Source of the DNA: Sandaracinobacter neustonicus
Lineage (GTDB): Bacteria; Pseudomonadota; Alphaproteobacteria; Sphingomonadales; Sphingomonadaceae
Length of the DNA stretch: 64,000 nucleotides
Direction: 5' to 3'
Assembly: GCF_006385875.1 (NCBI RefSeq)
Contig: NZ_VFSU01000032.1
Span: 92,322 to 156,321, forward strand
Each line of letters begins with the position of its first letter. Position 1 is the first letter of the stretch. The notes beneath the pieces are model-generated. The model was not told the origin of the DNA. It saw only the letters and a program-made list of their open reading frames with translations, and searched no databases. The position numbers were made by a program, and so were the translations under genes. Positions 1 through 9,400 of this stretch are shown here, piece after piece.

Positions 1-1
1 C

Positions 2-361
2 ACCGCCATCCGCGAGACGTTCGAGGAAACCGGGCTGGTGATCGGCCGCCACTCGGACCGGCTGGAGGCGGACCTCTCCGGCCTCAGCTATGTCGCGCGG
101 GCGATCACCCCGCCTGCCCGGCACAAGCGCTTCGATGCGCGTTTCCTGATGGCCGATGCCGAACAGCTGCAATCATTGGAACCGAGCGACAGCCGCGAAC
201 TGGGCGATGTGGCCTGGTTCGGCCTTGGCGAATGCCGCGAGCTGGATCTGCCGATCGTCACGCGCGCGGTGCTGGACGTGGTGGAAGGCCATCTGGATGG
301 CCGCGCCGTGGAGCGCCCCTTCTGGCACTGGACCCGGCAAAGCCCCGAATCGGCAATCTAG
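2..361 (+). CDS. NUDIX hydrolase, C-terminal part (cut by window edge)
   Basis: The reading frame is open from the left edge, so the start lies outside the window. The visible part opens with RETFEETGL, which is the REUXEEXGU core of the NUDIX box that binds the metal ion and hydrolyses a nucleoside diphosphate linked to another group. The remaining residues look like a compact C-terminal NUDIX fold and end in FWHWTRQSPESAI. The substrate cannot be told from this fragment. A short gap separates it from a small exported protein on the same strand; no functional link is evident. Confidence 0.8.
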   Translation, partial: TAIRETFEETGLVIGRHSDRLEADLSGLSYVARAITPPARHKRFDARFLMADAEQLQSLEPSDSRELGDVAWFGLGECRELDLPIVTRAVLDVVEGHLDGRAVERPFWHWTRQSPESAI

Positions 362-531
362 CCGCTGGCGCAACGGCTCACCGGCCGGTTCGGATCGGCT
401 CGTCGACGCGCGCTGATTTTCATCGACATCTTTGCCCGGATCATCGCCTGAGGGGCGACAGGCGCGATTCCTTCGCAGATATTAATGATGGCGGCGATTG
501 AGAGTCCGCCAGCAACCGATTGGATTATGTT

Positions 532-777
532 ATGAAAAATCTCTGGACCGGCCTTATGGCCGGAGCCGGCCTGCTGCTGGCCGTGCCCGCTTTCAGCCAA
601 CAAACACCTCCGCCGCCGCCGGCGGAGCCAGCCCCCGCACCTGCCCCTCAACCCGGCGACACGCCGCCGACCGAAGGCACGCCCGCGCCCCCACCGGGCG
701 AACTGACGCCGGACGGCAAGCCGAAAACGGGGGACGCGCGAATTCCGGAGCCTGAGCAGGCCCAGCCGAAATTCTAA
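532..777 (+). CDS. small proline-rich exported protein
   Basis: About 81 residues. The N-terminus (MKNLWTGLMAGAG...) is a typical signal peptide with likely cleavage after AFS, followed by a low-complexity Pro/Ala-rich stretch and a polar tail ending PEQAQPKF. A TTG four codons earlier (520) would also be in frame, but the ATG at 532 gives a normal basic n-region. There is no recognisable domain. It is probably periplasmic or envelope-associated; function is unknown. It stands alone between the NUDIX gene and the convergent metH genes. Confidence 0.55.
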   Translation: MKNLWTGLMAGAGLLLAVPAFSQQTPPPPPAEPAPAPAPQPGDTPPTEGTPAPPPGELTPDGKPKTGDARIPEPEQAQPKF

Positions 778-824
778 CCCCGAAGTCCTAAGCGACGCAT
801 CCTTAAGCGACAACCTTGGGGGCG

Positions 825-3428
825 TCAGTCCAGATTCGGGCGCAGCCATTGCCGCGCCTGATCGGGGCTGACGCCCCTTCTTTCCGCATAATCCGCCAGT
901 TGATCCTCGCCGATGCGCGCCACGCCGAAATAATGGCTGCGCGGATGGGCGAAGTAAAAGCCCGAGACGGCTGCCGTCGGCAGCATCGCGAAGCTTTCCG
1001 TCAGCGTGATCCCGGTTTTCGCGGGCGCGTCCAGCAGATCGAACAGCAAGGGCTTCAGGCTGTGATCCGGGCAGGCGGGATAGCCGGGTGCCGGGCGAAT
1101 GCCCTGATATTGCTCGCGTATCAGGCCGGGATAATCCGGCTCGGCCTTCGCCTCATAGCCCCAGAGTTCGGTGCGCAGCTTGAAGTGCAGCGCTTCCGCC
1201 AGCGCTTCGGCGAAGCGATCTGCCAGCGCCTTCAGCAGGATGTCGGAGAAATCATCGTGCGCGGCCTTGAACTCGGCCAGCTTCGCTTCGATCCCATGCC
1301 CCGCCGTCACCGCGAAGCCGCCGATCCAGTCGCCCTCAGGTGACACCACATCGGCGAGGCATTCATTCGCCCTGCCCTCGCGCTTCACCACCTGCTGGCG
1401 CAGCATCGGCAGCCGGGCAATCGGCTCGCCCCGCGTTTCATCGGCGAACACAAGGATATCGTCTCCCTCGCGCCGGGCGGGCCAGATCGCCGCAGTGGCT
1501 TTCGCTGTCAGCCATTTTTCCGCGATAATGCGCTCCAGCATCGCCTGCGCATCGTGCCACAGCGTCCGCGCGGCCTCTCCCACCACCTTGTCATCGAGAA
1601 TCTGCGGGTAAGTGCCGTGCAGTTCCCACGCGCGGAAGAAGGGCGTCCAATCGATGAAGGGAACCAGATCGGCGAGCGGCCAGTCTTCGTAATTCCATTG
1701 CCCGGTTTGCGCGGGCCGCACCGGCGGCTCGGCCGCGAAGTCGATCGCCAGCGCGTTGGCGCGCGCTGCCTCGATCCCGGCCAGCGCCGATTGACCGCCC
1801 TGCCGCTTGGCGCGAATATCGGCATAATCATTGGCGATTTCCGCGACATAGGGTGCTGCCAGCGTGTCCGACATCAAATTGGAGGCGACGCCCACCGCGC
1901 GGCTGGCATCCAGCACATGGATGGTCGGCCCGGAATAGGCGGGCGCGATCCTGAGCGCGGTGTGCACCTTCGACGTCGTCGCGCCGCCGATCAGCAGCGG
2001 CATCACGAAGCCGGCGCGCTCCATCTCGGCGGCGACCGTCACCATTTCGTCCAGCGAGGGCGTGATCAGGCCAGAGAGGCCAATGATATCGGCCTTCTCC
2101 GCCTTCGCGGCCTCAAGGATTTTCGGCCATGGCACCATCACGCCCAGATCAATCACTTCGTAATTGTTGCACTGCAACACAACGCCGACGATATTCTTGC
2201 CGATATCGTGAACGTCGCCCTTCACAGTCGCCATCACGATCTTCGCTTTGGGGGCCGCGCCTTCGTCCTTCTCATCCTCGATGAAGGGAATCAGGTGAGC
2301 GACGGCCTTCTTCATGACCCGTGCGGATTTCACCACCTGCGGCAGGAACATCTTCCCGGTGGCGAACAAATCCCCAACCTTGTTCATGCCGTCCATCAAC
2401 GGGCCTTCGATCACTTCGATGGGGCGCGCCGCTTTCAGCCGGGCCTCTTCGGTGTCGGCCACCACATGCGCGTCCAGCCCGTTTACCAGCGCATGCGCCA
2501 GCCTTTCTTCGACGGGCAGATTTCGCCATTCTTCCGTCTGTTTTTCAATGGATTGCGTTTGATTACTGAAGCGCGACGCCAGCGCGATCAGCCGGTCTGT
2601 CGCGTCTGGCCGACGCATCAGGATCACATCCTCGCACGCCTCGCGCAGGTCCGGATCGAGGCTTTCATACACGTCCAGCTGCCCGGCGTTGACGATGGCC
2701 ATGTCGAATCCGGCGGGGATGGCGTGATAGAGGAACACCGAGTGCATCGCCCGGCGCACGGCCTCGTTGCCGCGGAAGGCGAAGCTGAGGTTGGACAGGC
2801 CGCCGGAAATGCGCACGCCGGGGCAGCGTGCCTTGATGGCGGTGCAGGCCTCGATGAAATCCAGCGCGTAGCGGTCATGCTCCTCGATGCCGGTTGCCAC
2901 CGCGAAGATGTTGGGATCGAAGATGATATCCTCGGCCGGGAAGCCGTTCGCCGTGAGAAGATCATAGGCGCGGGCGCAGATTTCCAGCTTGCGCGCGGCC
3001 GTGTCGGCCTGCCCCGTTTCGTCGAACGCCATCACCACGGCTGCCGCGCCATAGCGCCTGAGCGTGCGGGCATGGGCGAGGAAGGGCTCCTCCCCTTCCT
3101 TCAGGCTGATCGAGTTGACGATGGCCTTGCCCGCGACGCACTTCAGCCCGGCTTCGATCACGCTCCATTTGCTGCTGTCGATCATCAGCGGCACGCGTGC
3201 GATGTCCGGCTCGGCCGCCAGCAGCTTCAGGAAGGTCACCATGGCCGCCTCGCTGTCCAGCAGGCCTTCGTCCATGTTGATGTCGATCACCTGCGCGCCA
3301 TTGACGACCTGTTCGCGCGCGACGTCCAGCGCGGCGGTGTAATCGCCCGCGACGATCAGCTTGCGGAAGCGCGCGGAGCCGGTGACGTTGGTGCGTTCGC
3401 CGACGTTGATGAATGCAGTGGCGCTCAT
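825..3428 (-). CDS. metH: cobalamin-dependent methionine synthase, folate/B12/reactivation subunit
   Basis: 867 residues corresponding to the last three modules of MetH. Order: pterin-binding domain from residue about 5 ([15 protein letters not shown]), a helical cap, the cobalamin-binding domain with the base-off motif DVHDIG near residue 405 followed by LIGGATTS, then the AdoMet-binding reactivation domain ([13 protein letters not shown] near residue 745). It transfers the methyl group of 5-methyltetrahydrofolate through cobalamin to homocysteine. The homocysteine-activating zinc module is a separate upstream gene whose end overlaps this start by 4 bp (3425-3428), so the two halves are translationally coupled. 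The product is cytoplasmic. Confidence 0.95.
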   Translation of the reverse strand: MSATAFINVGERTNVTGSARFRKLIVAGDYTAALDVAREQVVNGAQVIDINMDEGLLDSEAAMVTFLKLLAAEPDIARVPLMIDSSKWSVIEAGLKCVAGKAIVNSISLKEGEEPFLAHARTLRRYGAAAVVMAFDETGQADTAARKLEICARAYDLLTANGFPAEDIIFDPNIFAVATGIEEHDRYALDFIEACTAIKARCPGVRISGGLSNLSFAFRGNEAVRRAMHSVFLYHAIPAGFDMAIVNAGQLDVYESLDPDLREACEDVILMRRPDATDRLIALASRFSNQTQSIEKQTEEWRNLPVEERLAHALVNGLDAHVVADTEEARLKAARPIEVIEGPLMDGMNKVGDLFATGKMFLPQVVKSARVMKKAVAHLIPFIEDEKDEGAAPKAKIVMATVKGDVHDIGKNIVGVVLQCNNYEVIDLGVMVPWPKILEAAKAEKADIIGLSGLITPSLDEMVTVAAEMERAGFVMPLLIGGATTSKVHTALRIAPAYSGPTIHVLDASRAVGVASNLMSDTLAAPYVAEIANDYADIRAKRQGGQSALAGIEAARANALAIDFAAEPPVRPAQTGQWNYEDWPLADLVPFIDWTPFFRAWELHGTYPQILDDKVVGEAARTLWHDAQAMLERIIAEKWLTAKATAAIWPARREGDDILVFADETRGEPIARLPMLRQQVVKREGRANECLADVVSPEGDWIGGFAVTAGHGIEAKLAEFKAAHDDFSDILLKALADRFAEALAEALHFKLRTELWGYEAKAEPDYPGLIREQYQGIRPAPGYPACPDHSLKPLLFDLLDAPAKTGITLTESFAMLPTAAVSGFYFAHPRSHYFGVARIGEDQLADYAERRGVSPDQARQWLRPNLD

Positions 3429-4480
3429 GCGAAAACCGAAGCCTCAAGACCCGAGAGACGAAGCGCCGGTTGCACATGCGGCAGCGGGCGCGGCGGCAGC
3501 GCGGCGACCGCCCCCGCCATGGCGGCGATATGGCCGGGCGTGGTGCCGCAGCAGCCGCCCACCACGTTGATCAGGCCCGCTTCGGCCCATTGATGGATCA
3601 ATTGGCCGGTGGTTTCCGGCAACTCGTCATAGCCGCCAAACGCGTTGGGCAGCCCGGCGTTGGGATAGACCATCAGCAGCGTATCAGCCTGCCGCGCCAG
3701 AATCTGCACATGCGGGCGCAGTTCAGTCGCGCCGAAGCTGCAGTTCAGCCCGATCGTCAGCGGACGGACATGCGCGAGGGAGACCCAGAAGGCCTCCACG
3801 GTTTGCCCGGAGAGGTTGCGCCCGGCGAGGTCTGTCAGCGTCATGGAAATCATCACCGGCACGCGTTGCTGGCGCGCCTCTTCCGCCTCCATCGCGGCGA
3901 AGGCAGCGGCCTTGGCGTTCAGCGTGTCGAACACGGTTTCAATGAGGATGAAATCCACGCCGCCATCCAGCAGCGCGTCGATCTGCTCGCGGTAAACGGC
4001 CTTCACGCCATCGAAATCGACTTCGCGATAGCCCGGATCTTCCACGCGCGGGCTGAGCGAGAGCGTCTTGTTGGTCGGCCCCAGCGCGCCCGCCACGAAG
4101 CGCGGCCTGCCGTCGCGCGCGGTGGCGGCGTCGGCCTCGGCGCGCAGGATGCGGGCGGCGGCGAGGTTGATCTCGCGGACCAGCCCTTCCGTGCCATAAT
4201 CGGCCTGGCTGATGCTGTTGGCGTTGAACGTGTTCGTGGCCAGCAGGTCCGCGCCGGAGTCGATATAGCTGCGCCCAACTGCGGCAATCGCATCCGGCAG
4301 GGTGAGGTTCAGGATATCGTTATTGCCCTTCTGGTCATGGTTGACCGTGAGATTCCCACGATAATCGGATTCCTGAAGTCCAAGCTTTTGAATCGCAGTG
4401 CCATAGGGGCCATCCTTCACAAGGATTCTCTCTTTGGAGGCGGCACGGAAGGCGGCTTCGGCCGCGGAAGGCGCAATCAT
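3425..4480 (-). CDS. metH: methionine synthase homocysteine-binding subunit (Hcy domain)
   Basis: 351 residues forming only the N-terminal module of MetH. The zinc ligands are visible as GLNCSFG and [10 protein letters not shown], the Cys and Cys-Cys set of the homocysteine S-methyltransferase fold. It must work with the 867-residue partner encoded immediately downstream. The start ATG (4478-4480) overlaps the metF stop in an ATGA, which fixes the start. A much longer open frame continues upstream in this phase, but it is only the shadow of metF. Split MetH is known in several alphaproteobacteria, so this is not a frameshift product. Confidence 0.93.
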   Translation of the reverse strand: MIAPSAAEAAFRAASKERILVKDGPYGTAIQKLGLQESDYRGNLTVNHDQKGNNDILNLTLPDAIAAVGRSYIDSGADLLATNTFNANSISQADYGTEGLVREINLAAARILRAEADAATARDGRPRFVAGALGPTNKTLSLSPRVEDPGYREVDFDGVKAVYREQIDALLDGGVDFILIETVFDTLNAKAAAFAAMEAEEARQQRVPVMISMTLTDLAGRNLSGQTVEAFWVSLAHVRPLTIGLNCSFGATELRPHVQILARQADTLLMVYPNAGLPNAFGGYDELPETTGQLIHQWAEAGLINVVGGCCGTTPGHIAAMAGAVAALPPRPLPHVQPALRLSGLEASVFA

Positions 4481-5382
4481 TGTGGGCGAACCCCAAGCAG
4501 GTGGCAGATGGCATAAGCCAGTTCCGCGCGGTTGAGCGTGTAGAAGTGGAAGTGGCGGACGCCGCCGGCATAGAGGCGGCGCACCATTTCGGCGGCGATG
4601 GTGGCGGCGACCAGTTGGCGCGCCTCCGGCTTGTCGTCCAGCCCTCCGAACAGCCGCGCCATCCAATCCGGGATGTGCGTGCCGCACTGCCCGGCCATGC
4701 GCTGCACATTGGCGAAGCTGGCCACCGGCAGGATGCCCGGCACCAGATCGGCGGTGATTCCGGCGGCGGCGGCCCGGTCCCGGAAGCGGAAGAAGGCTTC
4801 GGGTTCGAAGAAGAACTGGCTGATCGCGCGGCTGGCGCCTGCATCCAGCTTGCGCTTCAGATGCGCGAGATCGGCTTCCGCGCTGGCGGCTTCCGGGTGG
4901 GTTTCGGGATAGGCGCCCACGCTCAGTTCGAAGGGGTGGCGCGCGGCCAGCCCGGCCACCAGATCGGCTGCGTCGCGATAGCCTTGCGGATGGGCGACGA
5001 ACTTTTGAAACTGGCCGTCTTTCACGGGCGGATCGCCGCGCAGCGCCACGATATGGCGAACTCCGGCCTCCCAATAGGCATCTGCGACGGCGGCGATCTC
5101 GTCTTTGCTGGCGTCTACGCAGGTGAGGTGCGCGGCGGCCGGAATATCCGTTTCCGCCACGATCCGCGCCACGGTGGCGTGGGTGCGTTCGCGCGTGGTG
5201 CCGCCCGCGCCATAAGTGACGGAGACGAAGCGCGGCTTCAGCGGCGCCAGCGTCTGCACACTGCTCCACAATGTTTCCGCCATTTTCTCGGTCTTTGGCG
5301 GGAAAAATTCAAACGAAACTTCAATATCGCCGGGCAAATCCGCGTAAAGCGGGGCGCCAGCGGCCAGGTCTTCGGCCGTCAT
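4477..5382 (-). CDS. metF: 5,10-methylenetetrahydrofolate reductase
   Basis: 301 residues; begins MTAEDLAAG and carries the TIM-barrel signature SFEFFPPKT near residue 25, the FAD/NADH-binding core of MetF. It reduces methylene-THF to 5-methyl-THF, the methyl donor used by the two MetH proteins downstream. The ATG at 5382 overlaps the TGA of the upstream regulator gene (ATGA, 5379-5382). A GTG five codons earlier is possible but would lie deeper in the regulator. Second gene of a four-gene coupled operon devoted to methionine regeneration. Confidence 0.94.
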   Translation of the reverse strand: MTAEDLAAGAPLYADLPGDIEVSFEFFPPKTEKMAETLWSSVQTLAPLKPRFVSVTYGAGGTTRERTHATVARIVAETDIPAAAHLTCVDASKDEIAAVADAYWEAGVRHIVALRGDPPVKDGQFQKFVAHPQGYRDAADLVAGLAARHPFELSVGAYPETHPEAASAEADLAHLKRKLDAGASRAISQFFFEPEAFFRFRDRAAAAGITADLVPGILPVASFANVQRMAGQCGTHIPDWMARLFGGLDDKPEARQLVAATIAAEMVRRLYAGGVRHFHFYTLNRAELAYAICHLLGVRPQ

Positions 5383-6296
5383 CGCCGCCCCTCCCACAAA
5401 TTGACAGTCAGTTCCGGCCCCGGGTGACTGGAGAGCAGCCGGGGCGACAGCCCCGCCGCCTGCATATAGTCGGCGAGAGCCTCGTCCTCGAACCCAAGGC
5501 GGCTGTGATGGAAGCGGGTGCGAAGCTCTTCCAGTTCGTGCGCCGCATAATCCGCCACCAGCAGCCGCCCGCCCGGCACAACCAGCCGCGCCGCTTCCGC
5601 GATCACGGCTGCCGGTTCGTCGGCGAAATGCAGCACATGGTGCAGCGTCACGGTCTCGAAGCTGGCATCGGCAAAGGGCAGCGCCCCCATATCGGATTGC
5701 CGCAGTTCGGCGGACTGGTTGCCGCGGCCCGCCAGTTTTCCGCGCGCCAGCCGCAGCATTTCCGGCGACCGATCAATCCCTGTCGCGCTCTCGGTCTGCC
5801 CGGCCAGCAGTTCCAGCACCCGGCCGGTGCCGGTGCCGATATCCAGCAGCCGCCCAACATTCGGACCGGCTGCCGCCACCAGCGCAGCCTCTACCGCTGC
5901 ATCCTGCCCGCCCAGACGGCGCAGCAAATCCCACTCCCCGGCGTTCGCCTCGAACCAGCCGTCGATCCGGCGCTGCCGTTCGGCGCGCACCTGCGCCAGC
6001 CGCGCCCGTTCTGCCCCGATCGGATCAACGCCGTCGCAAAGATTTGAAATCAAGTCATGAATTCGCTCGATCAACGCCGGGTCGCCGCCGCCCACGAACA
6101 CCCATGCGCCTTCTTTCTGCCGCCGCACCAGCCCGGCTTCAGCCAGTATCCGCACATGGCGAGACACGCGCGGCTGGCTTTGATCCAGAATGTCGGCCAA
6201 TTCCCCAACAGACAATTGCAGGTCGCGCACCAGCAGCAGAATCCGCGCCCGTGTCGGGTCGGCCAATGCGGCGAAAACGTCCTGAACCTTATCCAT
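5379..6296 (-). CDS. ArsR-family regulator fused to methyltransferase-like domain (SahR-like)
   Basis: 305 residues. Residues 1-80 are an ArsR winged helix (LADPTRARILLLV, then QPRVSRHVRIL as recognition helix). Residues about 145-290 are a class I methyltransferase fold with LLDIGTGTGRVLELL as the SAM/SAH-binding loop and LHHVLHFADEP downstream. This architecture matches SahR, described as a SAH-responsive repressor of SAM-cycle genes in Proteobacteria, whose sensor domain derives from methylases. Its position as first gene of the metF-metH operon supports autoregulation and control of methionine regeneration. Effector and operator are inferred, not shown. No metal-binding ArsR cysteine motif is visible in the HTH part. 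Confidence 0.85.
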   Translation of the reverse strand: MDKVQDVFAALADPTRARILLLVRDLQLSVGELADILDQSQPRVSRHVRILAEAGLVRRQKEGAWVFVGGGDPALIERIHDLISNLCDGVDPIGAERARLAQVRAERQRRIDGWFEANAGEWDLLRRLGGQDAAVEAALVAAAGPNVGRLLDIGTGTGRVLELLAGQTESATGIDRSPEMLRLARGKLAGRGNQSAELRQSDMGALPFADASFETVTLHHVLHFADEPAAVIAEAARLVVPGGRLLVADYAAHELEELRTRFHHSRLGFEDEALADYMQAAGLSPRLLSSHPGPELTVNLWEGRR

Positions 6297-6300
6297 CGGG

Positions 6301-6322
6301 TAAAGACTTAAACATGTCTTTA
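6301..6322. promoter_or_regulatory. candidate operator in front of the SahR-like/metF/metH operon
   Basis: Inverted repeat TAAAGAC - 8 nt - GTCTTTA, perfect over 7-bp arms, 4 bp upstream of the regulator's ATG and so covering its ribosome-binding region. It is also about 70 bp upstream of mlaA on the other strand. An autoregulatory ArsR-type site is the natural reading; binding is not demonstrated. Confidence 0.5.
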
Positions 6323-6391
6323 TATCCGGTCAAGACGAGCAACGAGCCGCCCCCTCTTGTGTGCGCAGAGAACTGGCCTTACCGCAATTGC

Positions 6392-7195
6392 ATGCCGCGC
6401 TTCACGCTGTTCCTGCTGCTCTGCCTGCCCCTTCTGGGCGCTTGCGCTCATAGCGGGGAAAAACTGGACAAGGTCGCCATCACCGATGTCGCCCATCGCG
6501 ACCCGTGGGAAAAGACCAACCGGCACGTCTTCGAACTTTCGATGAAGCTGGACCGTTACGCGCTGAAGCCGGTGACCAATGTGTACCGCACTGTTGTCCC
6601 GGATGCCCCGCGCCATGGCATTTCCAACGCCTATAATCTGCTGCAGGAGCCGACGAATCTCGGCAATGCGGTGGCGCAGGGTAAGGTGAAAAGCGCCTTC
6701 CGCGCCTTTGATCGCATTCTGATCAACAGCTTCCTGGGCCTTGGCGTGGCGGATCATGCCAGCGACATGGGGCTGGTATCACAATCGCATGATTTCGGCC
6801 AGACGATGGCGGTGTGGGGCGTTCCATCCGGCCCGTTTGTGATGCTGCCTTTCCTTGGCCCCAACACCGCGCGGGACAGTGTCGGCTTCTTCGTGGACTT
6901 CCTGTTCGATCCCGTGGATCTGGTGCAGAATCGGCTGATGTCGCAGCAAGAGCGGCTGGCGACGCTGGGCGTGCGGGTGCTGGATATCCGATCCAGCCTG
7001 CGCGATCAGGGCGAGCAACTGCTGGCTGGTGCCGCGGACCCTTACGCCACAACCCGCTCAGCCTGGCTGCAACTGCGGCGCTACCAGATTTTCGACGGCA
7101 ACCTGCCCGACGATGAGGAAGATGACATCCCTCCCCCGCCGGACGATCCGCAGCTGGCACCCGAAACGCCGGAAAGCCCGGAGCAACCGCAATGA
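6392..7195 (+). CDS. mlaA: MlaA/VacJ-family outer-membrane lipoprotein
   Basis: 267 residues. A lipoprotein signal peptide ends in the lipobox LLGAC (Cys about residue 14). The body shows the VacJ signature: DPWEKTNRHVFELSMKLDR, then RILINSFLGLGVADHASD, FGQTMAVWG, and GPNTARDSVG. MlaA removes mislocalised phospholipids from the outer leaflet and passes them to the Mla transport system. The open frame extends upstream to 6044 across the divergent regulator, but only the ATG at 6392 gives the signal peptide. Its stop overlaps the next gene (ATGA, 7192-7195). No mlaC/mlaD follows here. Confidence 0.93.
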   Translation: MPRFTLFLLLCLPLLGACAHSGEKLDKVAITDVAHRDPWEKTNRHVFELSMKLDRYALKPVTNVYRTVVPDAPRHGISNAYNLLQEPTNLGNAVAQGKVKSAFRAFDRILINSFLGLGVADHASDMGLVSQSHDFGQTMAVWGVPSGPFVMLPFLGPNTARDSVGFFVDFLFDPVDLVQNRLMSQQERLATLGVRVLDIRSSLRDQGEQLLAGAADPYATTRSAWLQLRRYQIFDGNLPDDEEDDIPPPPDDPQLAPETPESPEQPQ

Positions 7196-7530
7196 CAGGC
7201 CGCAAACTGCCCCTGATCCTGCTGGCGGCGCTATTGGCCGCGTGCGGCAGCTCCGGCGAAACCGGCGACGGCAGCACCGCAGACGGCGTGGCACGGGCCA
7301 ATGCCGATATCCGCGCCGCCGAAGCCGCCACCCGTGCGCCCGTCACCGTCAACCGCTCCGTCGCTGAACTCGCTGGCAATTCGGGCAAGGACGAACGTGA
7401 CAAGCCCACGCCGAAAAAGGCTGTCGCCGCGCCCAGAGAAGCGGTTGCCGAAGCGCCCGCGGAACCGGTCGCAACGCCCCCTGCGGCAGCGCCAGCGCCT
7501 TCTGAACCGGCAGACACCGCCGCACGCTGA
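7192..7530 (+). CDS. small lipoprotein, function unknown
   Basis: 112 residues, start overlapping the mlaA stop by 4 bp. The signal peptide ends LLAALLAAC, a clear lipobox with Cys at about residue 18. The mature part begins Gly/Ser-rich and has one polar segment (VNRSVAELAGNSGKDERDK) followed by an Ala/Pro/Glu-rich tail that looks disordered. No domain is recognised. The tight coupling to mlaA suggests an envelope role, but this is inference only. Confidence 0.7.
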   Translation: MTGRKLPLILLAALLAACGSSGETGDGSTADGVARANADIRAAEAATRAPVTVNRSVAELAGNSGKDERDKPTPKKAVAAPREAVAEAPAEPVATPPAAAPAPSEPADTAAR

Positions 7531-7702
7531 GGCGGGGGCTCAGAGCCCGTTTGGGAATTTGGCGGGTCGCTTCTGCGGGTCTTTTCCGCGCTGGCTTTGT
7601 CCCGAAACACGGCCCGATGGCTCCGCATCGAACCGCATTCGCTCCTCACCAACCCGAAAAATCCCTAGCAGCCCCTCAACTGCCGATTTCCCAAGCGGGC
7701 TT

Positions 7703-8428
7703 TCAGCGCAGCATCAGCCCACCGTCGATCGCCAGCGACTGGCCCGTGATGTAGGGCGCGCGGGTCGAGGCGAGAAACAGGACCGTTTCCGCCACTTCCT
7801 CCGGTTCACCCCAGCGGCGCATGGGAACTGCCTTCAGCAGCCGCTTTTCATAGTCGGCGTCGGTGCGCTGAATCTCCGTCATCCGGGTGCGGATGAATCC
7901 GGGGGCCACCATGTTCACCCGGATGCCGTCAGGTGCCCATTTGTCCGCCAGAGCGCGGGTCAGTCCCAGTAGCCCAGCCTTCGACGCGGTGTAAGCGGGC
8001 GTTTCCCTAAGTGCGAGGAAGCTCGCGAGCGAACCAATGTTCACCACCGATCCGTTCCGCTCCGCCAGTGCGGGATGCAGCGCCACGCTGAGCGCCATGA
8101 CTGCGTTCAGATTCACATCGATCACGGCGCGGAAGCCGGAATCGCTATATTCATCGGCGCGACCGGTGCCCGCATTGTTCACCAGAACGTCGATCGCCCC
8201 GGCAGCGGCGGCCACTTGGGCGGCAGCCTCAGGCCGGGTGAAATCGGCAGCGATATATGCGAACCCAGACAGATCATCCGCATAATCGGCCGCCGAGCCC
8301 CGCGTGCCGGTGATCAGCACGGTGGCACCATTGGCCTTAAACGCCTGCGCGGCGGCCAGCCCAATGCCTTGGCTGCCACCCGTGACTAGCACGCGTTTGC
8401 CTTTGAATTCCGGCCATGGGTTGCTCAT
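7703..8428 (-). CDS. SDR-family oxidoreductase
   Basis: 241 residues. Classical short-chain dehydrogenase: cofactor motif TGGSQGIG near residue 17, NNAG near residue 85, catalytic YTASK near residue 145, and C-terminal YITGQSLAIDGG. It should use NAD(P)H to oxidise or reduce a hydroxyl/keto group; the substrate is not predictable. The ATG at 8428 is chosen because GGGGAGGG lies just upstream; the longer open frame to 8650 has no such signal. It is monocistronic and divergent from the lipoprotein gene at 8770. Confidence 0.9.
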   Translation of the reverse strand: MSNPWPEFKGKRVLVTGGSQGIGLAAAQAFKANGATVLITGTRGSAADYADDLSGFAYIAADFTRPEAAAQVAAAAGAIDVLVNNAGTGRADEYSDSGFRAVIDVNLNAVMALSVALHPALAERNGSVVNIGSLASFLALRETPAYTASKAGLLGLTRALADKWAPDGIRVNMVAPGFIRTRMTEIQRTDADYEKRLLKAVPMRRWGEPEEVAETVLFLASTRAPYITGQSLAIDGGLMLR

Positions 8429-8769
8429 TCGAATCCCTCCCCAATCAAGGCCGCAGCAAAGCCGCGCGGCCAGTTCGTGCAGGCAAGGGAGCGCCATCGT
8501 CGCCTTATGGCAACCGGGCAAAAGAAAGGGGAAGGCCTGAATATGGCTTGAAAAACAAGGTGGTGTGGCCTTTTTCTGCACCACTTGCCCTGCCTGCTGC
8601 CGGTGTAAGTCCGCCGCCCGGACGGCGGGCAACCCTGCCCAGCAGTGCAAGGCCCATGTTCAGCATGGCCCATCTTGCCGGTTGCCGCGCCGCATCATTT
8701 CCGCATGAACCGCCGCGAGGGGAATGTTGGATGGCTGGCTGTGTCCGGCCCAGGCATGGAGTTTTCTGG
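8429..8769. other. 341-bp divergent intergenic region with a multi-stem fold
   Basis: No credible gene. Nested complementary arms occur on the + strand: CTTGC (8585-8589) with GCAAG (8648-8652), CTGCTG (8595-8600) with CAGCAG (8641-8646), and inside them CCGCCG (8612-8617) with CGGCGG (8624-8629). It would be transcribed as the leader of the downstream lipoprotein gene. It does not match a riboswitch class that I can recognise. Confidence 0.4.
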
Positions 8770-9345
8770 ATGCTCTCTCGTTCCCCGTTCCGCGTGCAAT
8801 CCGTGGCTGTGATGGCGCTTGGCGGCGCGCTTTTGCTGGCCGCCTGCAAGGATGAGCCGAAAGCCGTGGTGCAGACCGATGGCAAAACCGCCTTCATCAC
8901 CTCGTCTGATGGGGCGACCGTTGAAAGCGCCTCCGCCGGAGAGAGTCTGGAGCTGTCCACCGAGCTTCCCGCGTTCGCGCCCGCCTATCCCGGTGCCCGC
9001 GTGCGCACCCAGCTGGCGGATGCCGCGAACAGCTCGAAGGGTGGGCTGGTGGTGTTCGAAACCGCCGATTCCATTGAAAAGGTCGCCGCCTTCTATGATG
9101 CCCGCGCGAAGGAACAGGGCGTGAAGGCCGTGATGGTGGTGAACGAGCCGGACAGCGCCGTGCGGATGTTCGCCGGGAAGGCTGGGGCCGGAAAAGGCGG
9201 CGCGCTCGTCGCCATCTCCCGCTCTGACGAAGGTAAGGCGACGGACATCGTCATCACTGCCGGAATGGCCGACTCCCAGATCAAGAGCATGGAAGAGCAT
9301 AAGGATGGCTGGCGCGACACCGCACGGCCTGTCCGCCTTCAGTAA
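8770..9345 (+). CDS. lipoprotein, function unknown
   Basis: 191 residues from ATG 8770. The signal peptide ends GGALLLAAC (lipobox Cys about residue 23). The mature part is soluble and mixed alpha/beta, with FAPAYPGARV and a segment around VFETADSIEKVAAFYDARA that resembles small periplasmic lipoproteins whose helix packs on a beta sheet. I do not recognise a named family. The reading frame is open upstream to 8416, but only this start gives a signal peptide. It is followed by the VWA gene after 55 bp. Confidence 0.7.
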   Translation: MLSRSPFRVQSVAVMALGGALLLAACKDEPKAVVQTDGKTAFITSSDGATVESASAGESLELSTELPAFAPAYPGARVRTQLADAANSSKGGLVVFETADSIEKVAAFYDARAKEQGVKAVMVVNEPDSAVRMFAGKAGAGKGGALVAISRSDEGKATDIVITAGMADSQIKSMEEHKDGWRDTARPVRLQ

Positions 9346-9400
9346 GCCCCCCGCTTTTGGCGGGCTGGTCGTCGGCCCTTCGCTCGCCTAGACTGCATTC

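Noticed and set aside
1554..3593. 679-aa open frame on the + strand
   Set aside because: It lies entirely antisense to metH, is His/Arg/Gln-rich, and shows no domain; typical of long antisense frames in GC-rich DNA.
3425..5269. 614-aa minus-strand frame fusing metH Hcy domain with upstream residues
   Set aside because: The upstream part is an Arg-rich shadow of metF; the real start is the ATG at 4480 in the ATGA overlap.
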